64,000 bases of DNA from Agromyces kandeliae (GTDB lineage: Bacteria; Actinomycetota; Actinomycetes; Actinomycetales; Microbacteriaceae). Of this stretch, positions 50,170 through 60,500 are shown in pieces. A program made the translations under genes and the position numbers. Under the pieces are notes generated by a model. That model had not been told where the DNA came from and made no database searches. It saw only the letters and a program-made list of their open reading frames with translations. Numbering within the stretch: position 1 is the first letter of the stretch; the number at the start of each line of letters is the position of its first letter. The stretch is from positions 62,001-126,000 of the forward strand of contig NZ_WKJD01000021.1 in the NCBI RefSeq assembly GCF_009674665.1, read 5' to 3'.

Positions 50170-50733
50170 ATGAGCCGACCCCCCGCCGCCCGCGGCGCCG
50201 TCCTCGACGCCTTCGAGCGACTGCTCATCGACGGCGGCGTCCGTGCGGCGACGCTCGACGCCACCGCCCGGGCCGCCGGCGTGTCCAAGGGCGGCCTGCT
50301 CTACCACTTCGCCAGCCGCGACGCGCTCATCGAGGGCGTGCTCGACCGGTTCTCCCGGCTCGTCGACGACGACATCGCGGTGCTCGAGGGCGCGCCCGAG
50401 GGCGCCATCGCCTACTACGTCCGGAGCTCGGTCTCCCAGGACAGCCCGCTCGAGCGCGCCGGCGTCGCCGCCGCCCGACTCGCGCAGGCCGGCAGCGCTC
50501 CCGCGGTGCGGATGATCCGCGACGTCCGCGACCGATGGCTCCGCGCCATCCGCCGACACGTGCCCGACCCCACGATCGCGCTCGCCGTCACCCTCATCGG
50601 CGACGGGCTCTACTACGACTCCGCGCTCCACGGCGTCGACCCCGAGATCGGCGTCGACGCGCCGCACGGCGCCGACATGGACGCCCTCGTCGCACTCCTC
50701 GAGCGACTGGCGCACGGGCCGGCGCTCGAATAG
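50170..50733 (+). CDS. TetR-family regulator of the MFS exporter
   Basis: A 187-residue TetR repressor. Its HTH reads VLDAFERLLIDGGVRAATLDATARAAGVSKGGLLYHFASRDALIEGV (about 10-57), with a helical ligand domain after it, and the KGGLLYHF motif is typical of QacR/TetR-like efflux regulators. ATG 50170 is the first sensible start after the operator; the open frame to 49819 is antisense to the exporter. It ends tail to tail with serA. Confidence 0.93.
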   Translation: MSRPPAARGAVLDAFERLLIDGGVRAATLDATARAAGVSKGGLLYHFASRDALIEGVLDRFSRLVDDDIAVLEGAPEGAIAYYVRSSVSQDSPLERAGVAAARLAQAGSAPAVRMIRDVRDRWLRAIRRHVPDPTIALAVTLIGDGLYYDSALHGVDPEIGVDAPHGADMDALVALLERLAHGPALE

Positions 50734-50760
50734 CGCCGCCGCCGCGGCATTCGTCTCGGA

Positions 50761-52353
50761 CTAGGACTCGGTGATGTCGACCTCGACGAGCACGTCGGCG
50801 GCGATCGCCTCGCCGACCCGCTCGAGCACCTCGGCCGGCACCGGCGAGTCGACCGTGAGGACCGACAGCGCCTGGCCGCCCGCCTCGCGGCGCGCGATCT
50901 GCATGCCGGCGATGTTGATGCCCGCCTCGCCGAACTCGCTTCCGTAGACGGCGACGATGCCCGGGCGATCGGTGTACAGCATGACGATGTGGTGGTCGGC
51001 GATCGGCACCTCGACGTCGTAGCCGTTGATGCCGACGAGCTTCTCGGTCTGCTTGGTGCCGGTGAGCGTACCCGACACCGACACCTGCGTGCCGTCGGCG
51101 AGCGCGCCGCGCAGCGTGATGACGTTGCGGTACTCGGGGCTCTCGGCATCCGCGATGAGGCGGACGGCGACGCCGCGCTGCTCGGCGAGGAGCGGCGCGT
51201 TGACGTACGAGACCGACTCGCTGACGACGTTCGTGAACACGCCCTTCAGCGCGGCGAGCTTCAGCACGCTCACGTCGTAGTCGACGAGCTCGCCGTGCAC
51301 CTCGACGTCGAGGCTCTCGAGCGGACCCTGGGCGAGTCCGGCGAAGAGCTGGCCGAGCTTCTCGACGAGCGGGATGCCGGGGCGCACGTAGGGGTCGATG
51401 ATGCCGCCCGCGACGTTCACGGCGTCGGGTACGAGCTCGCCCGCGAGTGCGAGGCGCACCGACTTCGCGACCGAGATGCCTGCCTTCTCCTGCGCCTCGT
51501 CGGTCGAGGCGCCGAGGTGCGGCGTGACGACGACGTTCGGGAGGGCGAGGAGCGGCGACTCCTTCGGCGGCTCCTGCACGAAGACGTCGAGGCCGGCGCC
51601 CGCGATGGTCTTCGCGACGAGCGCGTCGTGCAGTGCGTCCTCGTCGATGAGGCCGCCACGAGCGACGTTCACGACGAAGGCCGTCGGCTTCATCTTCGCG
51701 AGCTGGTCGGCGCCGATCATGCCGGTGGTCTCCGGCGTCTTCGGCATGTGGATCGTGATGAAGTCGCTCTGCTCGAGGAGCTCGTCGAGCGTCACGGTCT
51801 GCACGCCGAGCTGCTGGGCGCGCGCGGCCGTGATGTAGGGGTCGTAGGCGATGACCTGGACGCCGAACGCCTGCAGGCGCGCGGCGATGAGCGCACCGAT
51901 GCGGCCGAGGCCGATGATGCCGACCGTCTTCTCGTAGAGCTCGGTGCCGGTGTAGGCCGAGCGCTTCCACTCCCCCTGCGCGAGCGCGGAGTGCGCGGCG
52001 GGGATGTGCCGGGCGAGGCTCAGGATGTGGCCGACCGTGAGCTCGGCGGCCGAGATGATGTTCGAGGTGGGGGCGTTCACGACCATGACGCCCGCGGTCG
52101 TCGCGGACTTGATGTCGACGTTGTCGAGGCCGACGCCCGCACGCGCGATGACCTGCAGCTTCGGCGCTGCGGCGATCGCCTCGGCGTCGACCTTGGTGGC
52201 CGAGCGGACGAGGATCGCGTTCGCGTCGGCGAGCGCCGCGAGCAGCGCCGGGCGGTCGGTGCCGTCGACGTTGCGGACCTCGAAGTCGGGCCCGAGGGCG
52301 TCGACGGTGGCGGGCGAGAGTTCTTCGGCGATCAGCACGACCGGCTTGGTCAC
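50761..52353 (-). CDS. serA: D-3-phosphoglycerate dehydrogenase
   Basis: A 530-residue long-form enzyme of the first step of serine synthesis. The NAD-binding motif VGIIGLGRIGALIAARL is at about 145-161, with catalytic Arg/Glu/His in NVARGGLIDE, AGLDVFVQEPP and TPHLGASTDEAQ. After the catalytic part come the ASB domain (about 320-450) and a C-terminal ACT domain (455-530), which usually confers serine feedback. It sits in the branched-chain amino acid block but has its own upstream region. Confidence 0.96.
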   Translation of the reverse strand: MTKPVVLIAEELSPATVDALGPDFEVRNVDGTDRPALLAALADANAILVRSATKVDAEAIAAAPKLQVIARAGVGLDNVDIKSATTAGVMVVNAPTSNIISAAELTVGHILSLARHIPAAHSALAQGEWKRSAYTGTELYEKTVGIIGLGRIGALIAARLQAFGVQVIAYDPYITAARAQQLGVQTVTLDELLEQSDFITIHMPKTPETTGMIGADQLAKMKPTAFVVNVARGGLIDEDALHDALVAKTIAGAGLDVFVQEPPKESPLLALPNVVVTPHLGASTDEAQEKAGISVAKSVRLALAGELVPDAVNVAGGIIDPYVRPGIPLVEKLGQLFAGLAQGPLESLDVEVHGELVDYDVSVLKLAALKGVFTNVVSESVSYVNAPLLAEQRGVAVRLIADAESPEYRNVITLRGALADGTQVSVSGTLTGTKQTEKLVGINGYDVEVPIADHHIVMLYTDRPGIVAVYGSEFGEAGINIAGMQIARREAGGQALSVLTVDSPVPAEVLERVGEAIAADVLVEVDITES

Positions 52354-52513
52354 GGACGGATCCTCACTGCGATTGGGGATGCGGTGCGCGCACCGCGGGA
52401 CGTCGCGCCGGCATCGTCGGGGCGCGGATGACGCGGCCAGCCTACTTCAGGGGTATCGCGCCGCCCGAATCGTGTGACGCGCGCAGACGAGCGGCCGCAT
52501 CCGTCGCCGTCGC

Positions 52514-52912
52514 TCAGGCGAGCAGCGCGCCCGGCCCGAACATCAGCAGGATGTCGAGGTAGAGCGCCGCCGACACGGCGAGCCCCGCGAGGTACAGCGC
52601 GGCCTGCACGAGCGCGCTGCGGCGCCGTCCGATGAGGAAGGCGATCGCGAAGAGCGCGACCGGCAGGAGGATCGCGAGGATGAGGACGATCCAGCCCGTG
52701 CCGCTGAGCGTCGTGCCGAGCGCGGAGGCGACGCCGGCGATGCCCACGAGGTTGCCGACGGCCTCCCACGCGTCATAGGCGAAGAACAACCCGAACACGA
52801 TCGCGAGCGCCAGTTCGAGCCAGAACGGCGTGCGGCGGCCCGGCGTGGTCGCCGTGGCGCCGGTGTCGGCCGGCCCGGCGTCGGGGTCCGTCGAGTGCGG
52901 CTCGGCGTTCAT
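52514..52912 (-). CDS. Hypothetical membrane protein (4 spans, 132 aa)
   Basis: An unrecognised integral membrane protein: a hydrophilic N-terminus of about 28 residues, then four hydrophobic segments (LALAIVFGLFFAYDAW, GWIVLILAILLPVALFAIAF, ALYLAGLAVSAALYLDILL and the one between). It overlaps the next upstream gene by ATGA (52909-52912), so the pair is probably a functional unit. No function can be assigned. Confidence 0.8.
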   Translation of the reverse strand: MNAEPHSTDPDAGPADTGATATTPGRRTPFWLELALAIVFGLFFAYDAWEAVGNLVGIAGVASALGTTLSGTGWIVLILAILLPVALFAIAFLIGRRRSALVQAALYLAGLAVSAALYLDILLMFGPGALLA

Positions 52913-53412
52913 GCGGTCACCCCCGCCACGAACGGAACGGGCACCAGCACGACGGCACCGACCGCGAGCCAGGTGAACCGGAGCGGGACCCGCCCGCGCG
53001 TGAGCGCGAACGCGACCGCGAACCACAGGGCCGGAGCGATCACGGCGAGCGCGAGACCGAGCGCGAACATGAACTGCCCGACCGGGTCGGTCGCCGTGTT
53101 GGTCACGCGGAGCACCGTGAGGATCCATCCGAGCGTGTAGAGCAGGAACACGCCGCCGAAGACCCCCAGCAGCACGAGCTCGGCCGAACCGATCTGCGGC
53201 CCCGCAGGGGCGCCTGCGACTGCGCCGCCCCCGGTCGCCCCGTCTGCGTCCGCGGTCGTGGATGCCTCGGCATCCGTCGCCTCGTCGTCGCGGCCTCCCG
53301 CCGCGCCACCGGGCGTCGTCGGCTCGCCGACCCGCTTCCACCCGGGCGCGAGCGTCGCGTCCTCGTCTCCCTCCCAGCGGAGGGCATCCTCATCGTCGCC
53401 GTCACGGCTCAT
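52909..53412 (-). CDS. Hypothetical membrane protein (acidic N-terminus, 167 aa)
   Basis: An unrecognised protein: an acidic and Ala/Gly/Thr-rich cytoplasmic region of about 75 residues, then three hydrophobic spans (ELVLLGVFGGVFLLYTLGWI, FMFALGLALAVIAPALWFAV and FTWLAVGAVVLVPVPFV). It is coupled to the membrane-protein gene at 52514-52912. The start ATG 53412 gives MSRDGDDEDALRWEG. Confidence 0.8.
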   Translation of the reverse strand: MSRDGDDEDALRWEGDEDATLAPGWKRVGEPTTPGGAAGGRDDEATDAEASTTADADGATGGGAVAGAPAGPQIGSAELVLLGVFGGVFLLYTLGWILTVLRVTNTATDPVGQFMFALGLALAVIAPALWFAVAFALTRGRVPLRFTWLAVGAVVLVPVPFVAGVTA

Positions 53413-53474
53413 GCGGATCAGCCTAGCGACGGCCGTGCCCGCCGAACGCGTCGGCGGGCACGGCCGGCCGCTGA

Positions 53475-53865
53475 TCAGAACACCGGCGTCCCGTCCCGCG
53501 TGAGCCGCCAGTTCGCGACGTGGAAGTCCACCGGGTCGATGACGCCCGCCTCCGACGCGTACGACACGATGGCCTCGCGGATGGCAACATGCGCGTTGTA
53601 CGCGACCGGCGCCGACGCGATGTGCGGGAAGCCGCCACCGCCGGACTGCCGGTAGTTGTTCACTGCGACGAGGAACCGCTGGTCGGATGCCACCGGAGCT
53701 CCCGCGTACGAGAGGTTCGCGATCCGCGAGCCGACGGGCTGCGAGCTGTCGACGTCGTAGTCGACCCCCCGAGAACTGGTCGTAGTTGTCGTCGGGCGTC
53801 CCGCTCGCGTTCGTCCACGCGGTCGGGGTCACGGGTCGCCGGGCGCGACCTGCGCGAAGTACTTG
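53475..53865 (-). pseudogene. CpdB/5'-nucleotidase-like protein, C-terminal remnant
   Basis: Only the last 130 or so codons of a 2',3'-cyclic-nucleotide phosphodiesterase/5'-nucleotidase remain. They fall in three frames: STKYFAQVAPGDP, then PVTPTAWTNASGTPDDNYDQ, then VDYDVDSSQPVGSRIANL through VAVNNYRQSGGGGFPHIAS to DGTPVF and the stop. One base is missing near 53838 (C run) and one is extra in the G6 run at 53764-53769. A stop precedes the first block, and the metallophosphatase half is absent. The homopolymer shifts could be sequencing errors, but the truncation is real. Confidence 0.8.
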
Positions 53866-54000
53866 GTGGAGTCTGCTCATTCGCGCACGCCGTTCCGGAC
53901 CCCGGAATCACCGCATGGGGGGCCGCTCGGATCGACCCCGCCATGCGGTTGCCCCGCTGCCGTCCTCCGGTCGGGAGCGGCTCCGTGAGATCTGCACCGA

Positions 54001-54402
54001 TCAGCCGCAAGTTCCCGCCGCGAGTCGTTCCGCGGTGTCGGCGGTCACCAGCGGCCGCTGCGCGAGTGCGAGGACGGCGCACTCCTTCACGGTGCGGGGC
54101 TGGCGACCGGTCGCGGCGGCCATCCGCTGCTCGATGCGGTCCGCGGGGAGCCCCGCGAACTCCTCGGCCAGCGCCTGGCGCCGCTCCGCCTCGCGGAGGA
54201 TGGCCTCCTCCAGGCGGTCGGCCGGTGCGAGGTGGGACAGGTACGCGGGCCGCTCCGCCCGGGCGGCCGCCGGCACCCCTCCGCCCTGGGTCTGCGCGGC
54301 AGTCGCACAGGCCGAGAACGACAGGGCGACTCCGACGGCGGCCACGATCCCGGCCGAGGCGCGAACGATGTGTGCGCGGCGGTTCCCGATGCGAGTGTTC
54401 AT
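54001..54402 (-). CDS. Small predicted lipoprotein (133 aa)
   Basis: An unrecognised protein with a signal peptide and lipobox FSAC (Cys32), then a mainly helical, Arg/Glu/Ala-rich domain (LAPADRLEEAILREAERRQALAEEF), and two Cys in KECAVLAL and the C-terminal AAGTCG. ATG 54402 follows AAGGGAG. It is divergent from the nSTAND regulator gene across 147 bp, so the two may be functionally linked. No function can be given. Confidence 0.75.
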   Translation of the reverse strand: MNTRIGNRRAHIVRASAGIVAAVGVALSFSACATAAQTQGGGVPAAARAERPAYLSHLAPADRLEEAILREAERRQALAEEFAGLPADRIEQRMAAATGRQPRTVKECAVLALAQRPLVTADTAERLAAGTCG

Positions 54403-54549
54403 GATGCTCCCTTCGGCCGGAACGACTCCGGCGTTCGCCTTCACGCTCGCAATCGCGGATATCGGCGGACGATCGGCAAATATCCACGCGATATCCGTCC
54501 CGGCGCGACATCATTGACCGGCAACTGACGATTTCTCGATACTTCAGGC

Positions 54550-57500
54550 ATGACCATGCGGATTCTCGGCCCGATGGACACCGGCGGCCCCTCGCTGAGC
54601 CCGAGGGAACGCACCATCCTGACCGCCCTCATCGTGCGCCGTGACGTCGCGATCTCGCCCGCCGAGCTCGCCGAGGCCTGCTGGGGCGAGGAGCCCCCGG
54701 CGACATGGGCGCAGCAGGTCCGCAACGCCGTCGCGAAGATCCGGTCGAAACTCGGCGCCGACGCCGTGCGCACGGTCGGCGTCGACTACCGCCTGGGCAT
54801 CGAGCCCGACGCCATCGACGCGGTGCAGTTCGAGCGCGCGGTCGCCCAGGCTCGGCGGCAGGCGCTCCAGGGCGCGCACGATCGTGCGGCGGCGGGATTC
54901 GCGAAGGCGCTCGCCCTCTGGCGCGGCGCCCCGCTGCCGGATGCCCCGGACTGGCCGCCCGCCGTCATCGAGGCCGCGCGGCTGGTCGAGATCCGCCGCA
55001 GCGCCGAGGAGGAGCGGCTCGACGCCAGGCTCGCGGCCGGCGAACGCGGCGCCGTGATCGCCGACGCCGAGCGCCTCGTGCGCGAGGAGCCGCTGCGCGA
55101 GCACCGCTGGGCGATCCTCGCGCTGGCGAACTACCGGGCCGCCCGCCAGGCGGAGGCGATCGCCGTCATCCGCGGTGCGCGAGCGCGGCTCGCCGAGGAC
55201 CTCGGCATCGATCCGAGCCGGAGCCTCGTCGAGCTCGAGACGGCCATGCTCCGGCAGGACCCGGACCTCGAGGCGCCCGCCATCGCGCTGGCCGAGCGCG
55301 AGATCGCGGCATCCTGCCCGTATCGAGGGCTCGCCGCATACGGCGACGGCGACCGCGCGCTCTTCTTCGGCCGCGACGCCGACATCGAGGAGGTCCTTGC
55401 GCGCTGCCGTCGCCAGTCGGTGGTCTCGGTCGTCGGTCCGAGCGGGTCGGGCAAGTCGTCGCTCGTGCGCGCGGGCGTCGTCCCGCGGCTGCGCGACCAG
55501 GGCCGCGAGGTCCTGATCGTCACGCCCGGCGGTGCGGGCGCCGAGCAGTTGCGGGCGGCGTTCGAAGGCGGTGCGGCAGTGGTCTGCATCGATCAGGCCG
55601 AGGAGTTCCGGACGCTGCCGGAACACCAGCTCCGCGAGATCGGCGCGCGCTCGGCCGAGTGGGTCGAGCGCGGCGGATGCCTCGTGCTGGCGCTGCGCTC
55701 CGATTTCATCGACGGGGCGACCGGCATCCCATCGCTCGGGACGCTGGTCGGGCGAGGCCTGTACGCGCTGTCACCCCTCGGTGAAGCCGGCCTGCGAGCG
55801 GCGATCACCCGCCCCGCCGAATCCGCGGGACTCGAACTCGAGCCAGGCCTCGTGGAGCTCATCCTGCGCGATGCGGGCGATCGGCCCGGCATCCTTCCAG
55901 CACTGTCGCACGCGCTCGTCGCCACGTGGTCCAGACGCGAGGGCGCGACGCTCACGGTCGACGGCTACGAGACGTCGGGGGGTATCGCCGGCGCGATCGC
56001 CCAGTCGGCCGAGCAGGTGTTCCAGTCGCTCTCCCCCTCCCGCCAGGAGGTCTGCCGGTCGCTCATGATGCGGCTGGTCGAACGCACCCCGGAGGGCATG
56101 ACCGTGCGACGCCGGGTGCCGCTGGCGACGCTGAGCTCCAACCCGGAACGGCGTGCCGTCGTCGAGGGTCTGGTGCGGGCCCGTCTGGTCACCATCGACG
56201 GCGACGCGGCGATCATCGCCCACGAGGCGGTGGGCACCACCTGGCCGCGCCTGGACGGGTGGCTGACCGAGGACGCGGCGAACGCCCGCATCCTGCGACA
56301 GATCGAGGCCGCCGCGGCCGCATGGGACTCCGCGGGGCGCCCGCCCGATGACCTGCTGCGCGGTGCCCGCCTGCACGGCGCGACGGACTGGCGCGACGGC
56401 GTGGACCCCGACCTCACCCCGGTCGAGACGGCGTACGTCGACGCCTCGCTCGAACTGCACCGGTCGGAGATCAGAGAACTCGAAGCACGCTCGGCCCTCG
56501 ATCGCCGGCGCAACTCGTGGCTGCGGGGCGCGCTCATCGGGGCGGCACTGCTTCTGGTCGTCGCGGTCGTCTCGGGCGGCATCGCGGTCGTGCGCGGCAA
56601 CGATGCGGGTGCCGCCGCCGAGGACGCGACGATCGAGGCACTCGCCGCCACCTCGCTCGCGATCCGCGACAGCGACCGCGATGTCGCAGCGCTCCTCGCG
56701 GTCGAGCTGCAACGTCGCTGGCCCGACGACTCACGTGCCCGATCCGCCCTGTTCGGAACCCTCACCAGCGCGGACGGGCTCGCGGCCCGGCTCTCCCTCG
56801 GCGAGTCCCGCGTGAACGGCGCGCTGATCCCCGGCACCCGGACGGCGTTCGTCGTGGAGGATCGTCTCATCGACGACGAACCCCAAGGTGTCACAGCCGA
56901 GCCCCGTTCCGTCCGGGTGATCGACCTCGACACGGGCGACACGGTTCGCGAGTACGCCGTCGACATCGCGCCGGTGGACTCGAGGTTCGAGCGCGACGTG
57001 TTCGTGAGCGAGGACGGCTCGATCGCGTTCATCCAGTCGGGCGCACTGCGCGATCCGGCGCGTGACAGTTGCTGCAGGAACTTCTTCGATGCGGTGGACC
57101 TGGCAACCGGGGAACAGCCGTTCGCGACGGTGGACTTCGACGACCGCACCGGGCAGCGCCCTGCCGTGACCCCGGACGGGTCCCGCGCCTACTTCAACCA
57201 CGCCATCACCGCGGATCCGGGCTGGATCGACCTCGTGACCGGGGCGGTCACGCTCTCGGTGGAGCACGATCCGCTCGAATTCGAGGGCCTGCCCCTGTAC
57301 ACCAGCGGGCTGGCGCTGATCGACGACCGGCTGTACATCGGCGGCGAGGAGGGCATCGTCGTCTACGACGCCTCGAGCCTCGAGCGGATGACGCGGCTGG
57401 GCGACCTGCCGGGCGACCTGGTCAACCAACTGTTGTTGGCCGACGGCGAGGGCGGGCTCATCGTCGCCGGGAACGAGGGCGGGGTCGCGCGCCTCGATCT

Positions 57501-58794
57501 CGCCTCCGGCGAGGTGATCTGGCAGCGCGCCGCCGACGAGGTGCGCTGCGGCGAGGCGATCGTCGTGCCGCCCGACCGATTCGTCTGCACCGACGGGATC
57601 GGCCAGATCCGTCAGTTCGAGCTCGCGACCGGTCGGGAGACCGGCGCGGCGCTCGACACCCTGTCGGACTGGAATCGCGGGCTCGGCCTCCTTCCCGGAA
57701 CCGAGGAGGTGGTGACGTTCACCACCCGATCTCCGGCATCCGTGCTGCGATGGCGCGTCGACGGCATGCCGGCCATCACCCGCCCCATCGCCGAGGGCCA
57801 GGTCGCGGTCGACGGGTTCGGCGCCGACGACGCGCTGCTCATCACCGCCGACGCGCCCGCCGCGCGCGGCGCATCGCCCGGGGCCGTCCGGCTGTGGAAT
57901 GTCGGGGACGACACGCGGGCGAGCGACGACGCGTTCGAGCAGGTGTGGGTCGGCCGGGACACCGTCGCGGTGAAGCAGACCGGGTTGGGCGACCAGGTGC
58001 TGCGTTCGGTCGACTCGGACGCGATGGTCGACATCGGCGTGCCCGACGACGCTCGCGCGGGATGGTTCGTGCCGCAGGGCTCGACCGGTCCCTACGGCTT
58101 CGTGGTGATGCACGAGGGGCTGCTCGCCTTCGACCCGAGTACCGGCGAACCCGTGAGGCTGATCGAGACCGCGATCGACCCCGTCATGTTCGGGACCGGG
58201 CATTCGCAGGTCGGCGAGGACCGGGTCGCGTTCACGTGGTGGGACGCCGACCTCGGCCGCACCGTCACGGGCGTGTACGACATCGCCTCCGGCGAGGAGG
58301 TCGCACGCGGACTCGAGGACGACGAGAGCGTCGTGGGCCTGCCCGACGGCGACGTGGTGAGCGCGAGTGCGGCTCGCCTCAACCGGAGCACGGGTGATCT
58401 CGAGCCGGTGCACTCGCTGCCCAAGTCCGGCGTCACTCCGGCCTACATGAACGTCAGCGCCGACGGCACGACCCTACTGCTGTCGGGTCACGACCAGAGC
58501 GTCGCGCTCTACGACGTCATCGACGTGCGTCGGCTCGGCGACGAGATCTCGACACCCCAGAGCCCGAGCCAGTGGTGGCCGGCCGGGTTCCTGAGCTCCG
58601 ACGGCCGCCTGATGGCCACGAACACCTTGGACGGCGTGCTCCTCTGGGACCTCGACGCCGACGCCATGCGCGACGCCGCGTGCCGCATGGTCGGCCGCGA
58701 CCTCACCGAACTCGAATGGGCGACCTACTTCGGCGACGAGGCGCAGCTCGCCACCTGCGCCGACTCGATCGGGTCGGGTGTCACGGCGGGCTGA
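54550..58794 (+). CDS. Membrane-spanning wHTH-BTAD-nSTAND NTPase-beta-propeller regulator
   Basis: A 1414-residue multidomain protein. N-terminal OmpR-type winged helix (about 1-85) and BTAD helical domain (90-235) as in SARP/AfsR regulators; nSTAND1 NTPase with Walker A VVGPSGSGKSSLVRAGVVP (294-312) and Walker B VVCIDQAEEF (344-353); winged-helix and helical arm to about 650; a single membrane span (about 659-684, preceded by RRRNSWLRG); then a C-terminal beta-propeller-like region of repeated sheets ending CRMVGRDLTELEWATYF...C. By the positive-inside rule the DNA-binding part is cytoplasmic and the propeller outside. It may be a one-component membrane-bound transcription regulator. Ligand and targets unknown. 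Confidence 0.88.
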   Translation: MTMRILGPMDTGGPSLSPRERTILTALIVRRDVAISPAELAEACWGEEPPATWAQQVRNAVAKIRSKLGADAVRTVGVDYRLGIEPDAIDAVQFERAVAQARRQALQGAHDRAAAGFAKALALWRGAPLPDAPDWPPAVIEAARLVEIRRSAEEERLDARLAAGERGAVIADAERLVREEPLREHRWAILALANYRAARQAEAIAVIRGARARLAEDLGIDPSRSLVELETAMLRQDPDLEAPAIALAEREIAASCPYRGLAAYGDGDRALFFGRDADIEEVLARCRRQSVVSVVGPSGSGKSSLVRAGVVPRLRDQGREVLIVTPGGAGAEQLRAAFEGGAAVVCIDQAEEFRTLPEHQLREIGARSAEWVERGGCLVLALRSDFIDGATGIPSLGTLVGRGLYALSPLGEAGLRAAITRPAESAGLELEPGLVELILRDAGDRPGILPALSHALVATWSRREGATLTVDGYETSGGIAGAIAQSAEQVFQSLSPSRQEVCRSLMMRLVERTPEGMTVRRRVPLATLSSNPERRAVVEGLVRARLVTIDGDAAIIAHEAVGTTWPRLDGWLTEDAANARILRQIEAAAAAWDSAGRPPDDLLRGARLHGATDWRDGVDPDLTPVETAYVDASLELHRSEIRELEARSALDRRRNSWLRGALIGAALLLVVAVVSGGIAVVRGNDAGAAAEDATIEALAATSLAIRDSDRDVAALLAVELQRRWPDDSRARSALFGTLTSADGLAARLSLGESRVNGALIPGTRTAFVVEDRLIDDEPQGVTAEPRSVRVIDLDTGDTVREYAVDIAPVDSRFERDVFVSEDGSIAFIQSGALRDPARDSCCRNFFDAVDLATGEQPFATVDFDDRTGQRPAVTPDGSRAYFNHAITADPGWIDLVTGAVTLSVEHDPLEFEGLPLYTSGLALIDDRLYIGGEEGIVVYDASSLERMTRLGDLPGDLVNQLLLADGEGGLIVAGNEGGVARLDLASGEVIWQRAADEVRCGEAIVVPPDRFVCTDGIGQIRQFELATGRETGAALDTLSDWNRGLGLLPGTEEVVTFTTRSPASVLRWRVDGMPAITRPIAEGQVAVDGFGADDALLITADAPAARGASPGAVRLWNVGDDTRASDDAFEQVWVGRDTVAVKQTGLGDQVLRSVDSDAMVDIGVPDDARAGWFVPQGSTGPYGFVVMHEGLLAFDPSTGEPVRLIETAIDPVMFGTGHSQVGEDRVAFTWWDADLGRTVTGVYDIASGEEVARGLEDDESVVGLPDGDVVSASAARLNRSTGDLEPVHSLPKSGVTPAYMNVSADGTTLLLSGHDQSVALYDVIDVRRLGDEISTPQSPSQWWPAGFLSSDGRLMATNTLDGVLLWDLDADAMRDAACRMVGRDLTELEWATYFGDEAQLATCADSIGSGVTAG

Positions 58795-58815
58795 CCGCCG
58801 CGAGACGGATACTCG

Positions 58816-58855
58816 ACGAGGGCGCCCAGCACGCGATGTGCATGGGCGCCCTCGT
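58816..58855. terminator. Bidirectional hairpin between nSTAND gene and ilvC
   Basis: A perfect 13-bp stem (ACGAGGGCGCCCA with TGGGCGCCCTCGT) plus further pairing inside its 14-base loop (GCAC with GTGC). It lies 21 bp after the nSTAND stop and 36 bp beyond the end of ilvC. There is no U-tract, so efficiency is uncertain. Confidence 0.6.
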
Positions 58856-58891
58856 GAACCAGTGCGGTGACGGTCGCTGAAGCGCGACCGA

Positions 58892-59989
<1,098 letters not shown>

Positions 59990-60499
59990 TCAGTTCTTGA
60001 AGACGCGCTCGGTGATCGACTTGCCGCCGCGTCCGATGGCGAGGAGGCCCGACTGGGCGATCTCCTTGATGCCGTAGGGCTCGAGGACCTTCAGCAGCGC
60101 GGTGGTCTTGCCGGAGTCGCCGGTGACCTCGATCACGAGCGCGTCGGTCGAGACGTCGACGACGCGGGCGCGGAAGAGGTTCACCGCCTCGAGCACCTGC
60201 GAGCGCGTGGTGTTGTCGACGCGCACCTTGATCAGCAGGTGCTCGCGCTGCACCGACTGCGTCGGGTCGAGCTCGACGATCTTGATGACGTTGACGAGCT
60301 TGTTCAGCTGCTTGGTGACCTGCTCGAGCGGCAGGTCCTCGACGTCGACGACGACGGTGATGCGGCTGAGGCCGTCGATCTCGGAGTGGCCGACCGCGAG
60401 CGACTCGATGTTGAAGCCGCGGCGGGCGAAGAGTCCCGCGACGCGGGTCAGCAGGCCGGGCTTGTCCTCGACGAGGAGGGAGAGCACGTGGGTCGACAT
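59990..60499 (-). CDS. ilvN: Acetolactate synthase small subunit
   Basis: A 169-residue regulatory subunit with the N-terminal ACT domain (HVLSLLVEDKPGLLTRVAGLFARRGFNIESLAV) that senses valine and a C-terminal ACT-like half (RSQVLEAVNLFRARVVDVSTDALVIEVTG). The start MSTHV at 60499 lies one base after the ilvB stop, so the two subunits are translationally coupled and made in proportion. Confidence 0.95.
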   Translation of the reverse strand: MSTHVLSLLVEDKPGLLTRVAGLFARRGFNIESLAVGHSEIDGLSRITVVVDVEDLPLEQVTKQLNKLVNVIKIVELDPTQSVQREHLLIKVRVDNTTRSQVLEAVNLFRARVVDVSTDALVIEVTGDSGKTTALLKVLEPYGIKEIAQSGLLAIGRGGKSITERVFKN

Positions 60500-60500
60500 G

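Noticed and set aside
52354..52513. Riboswitch or attenuator upstream of serA, and likewise in the ilvB/ilvD gap
   Set aside because: No conserved aptamer, leader peptide or paired terminator/antiterminator seen; the true promoter of ilvD lies beyond the window.
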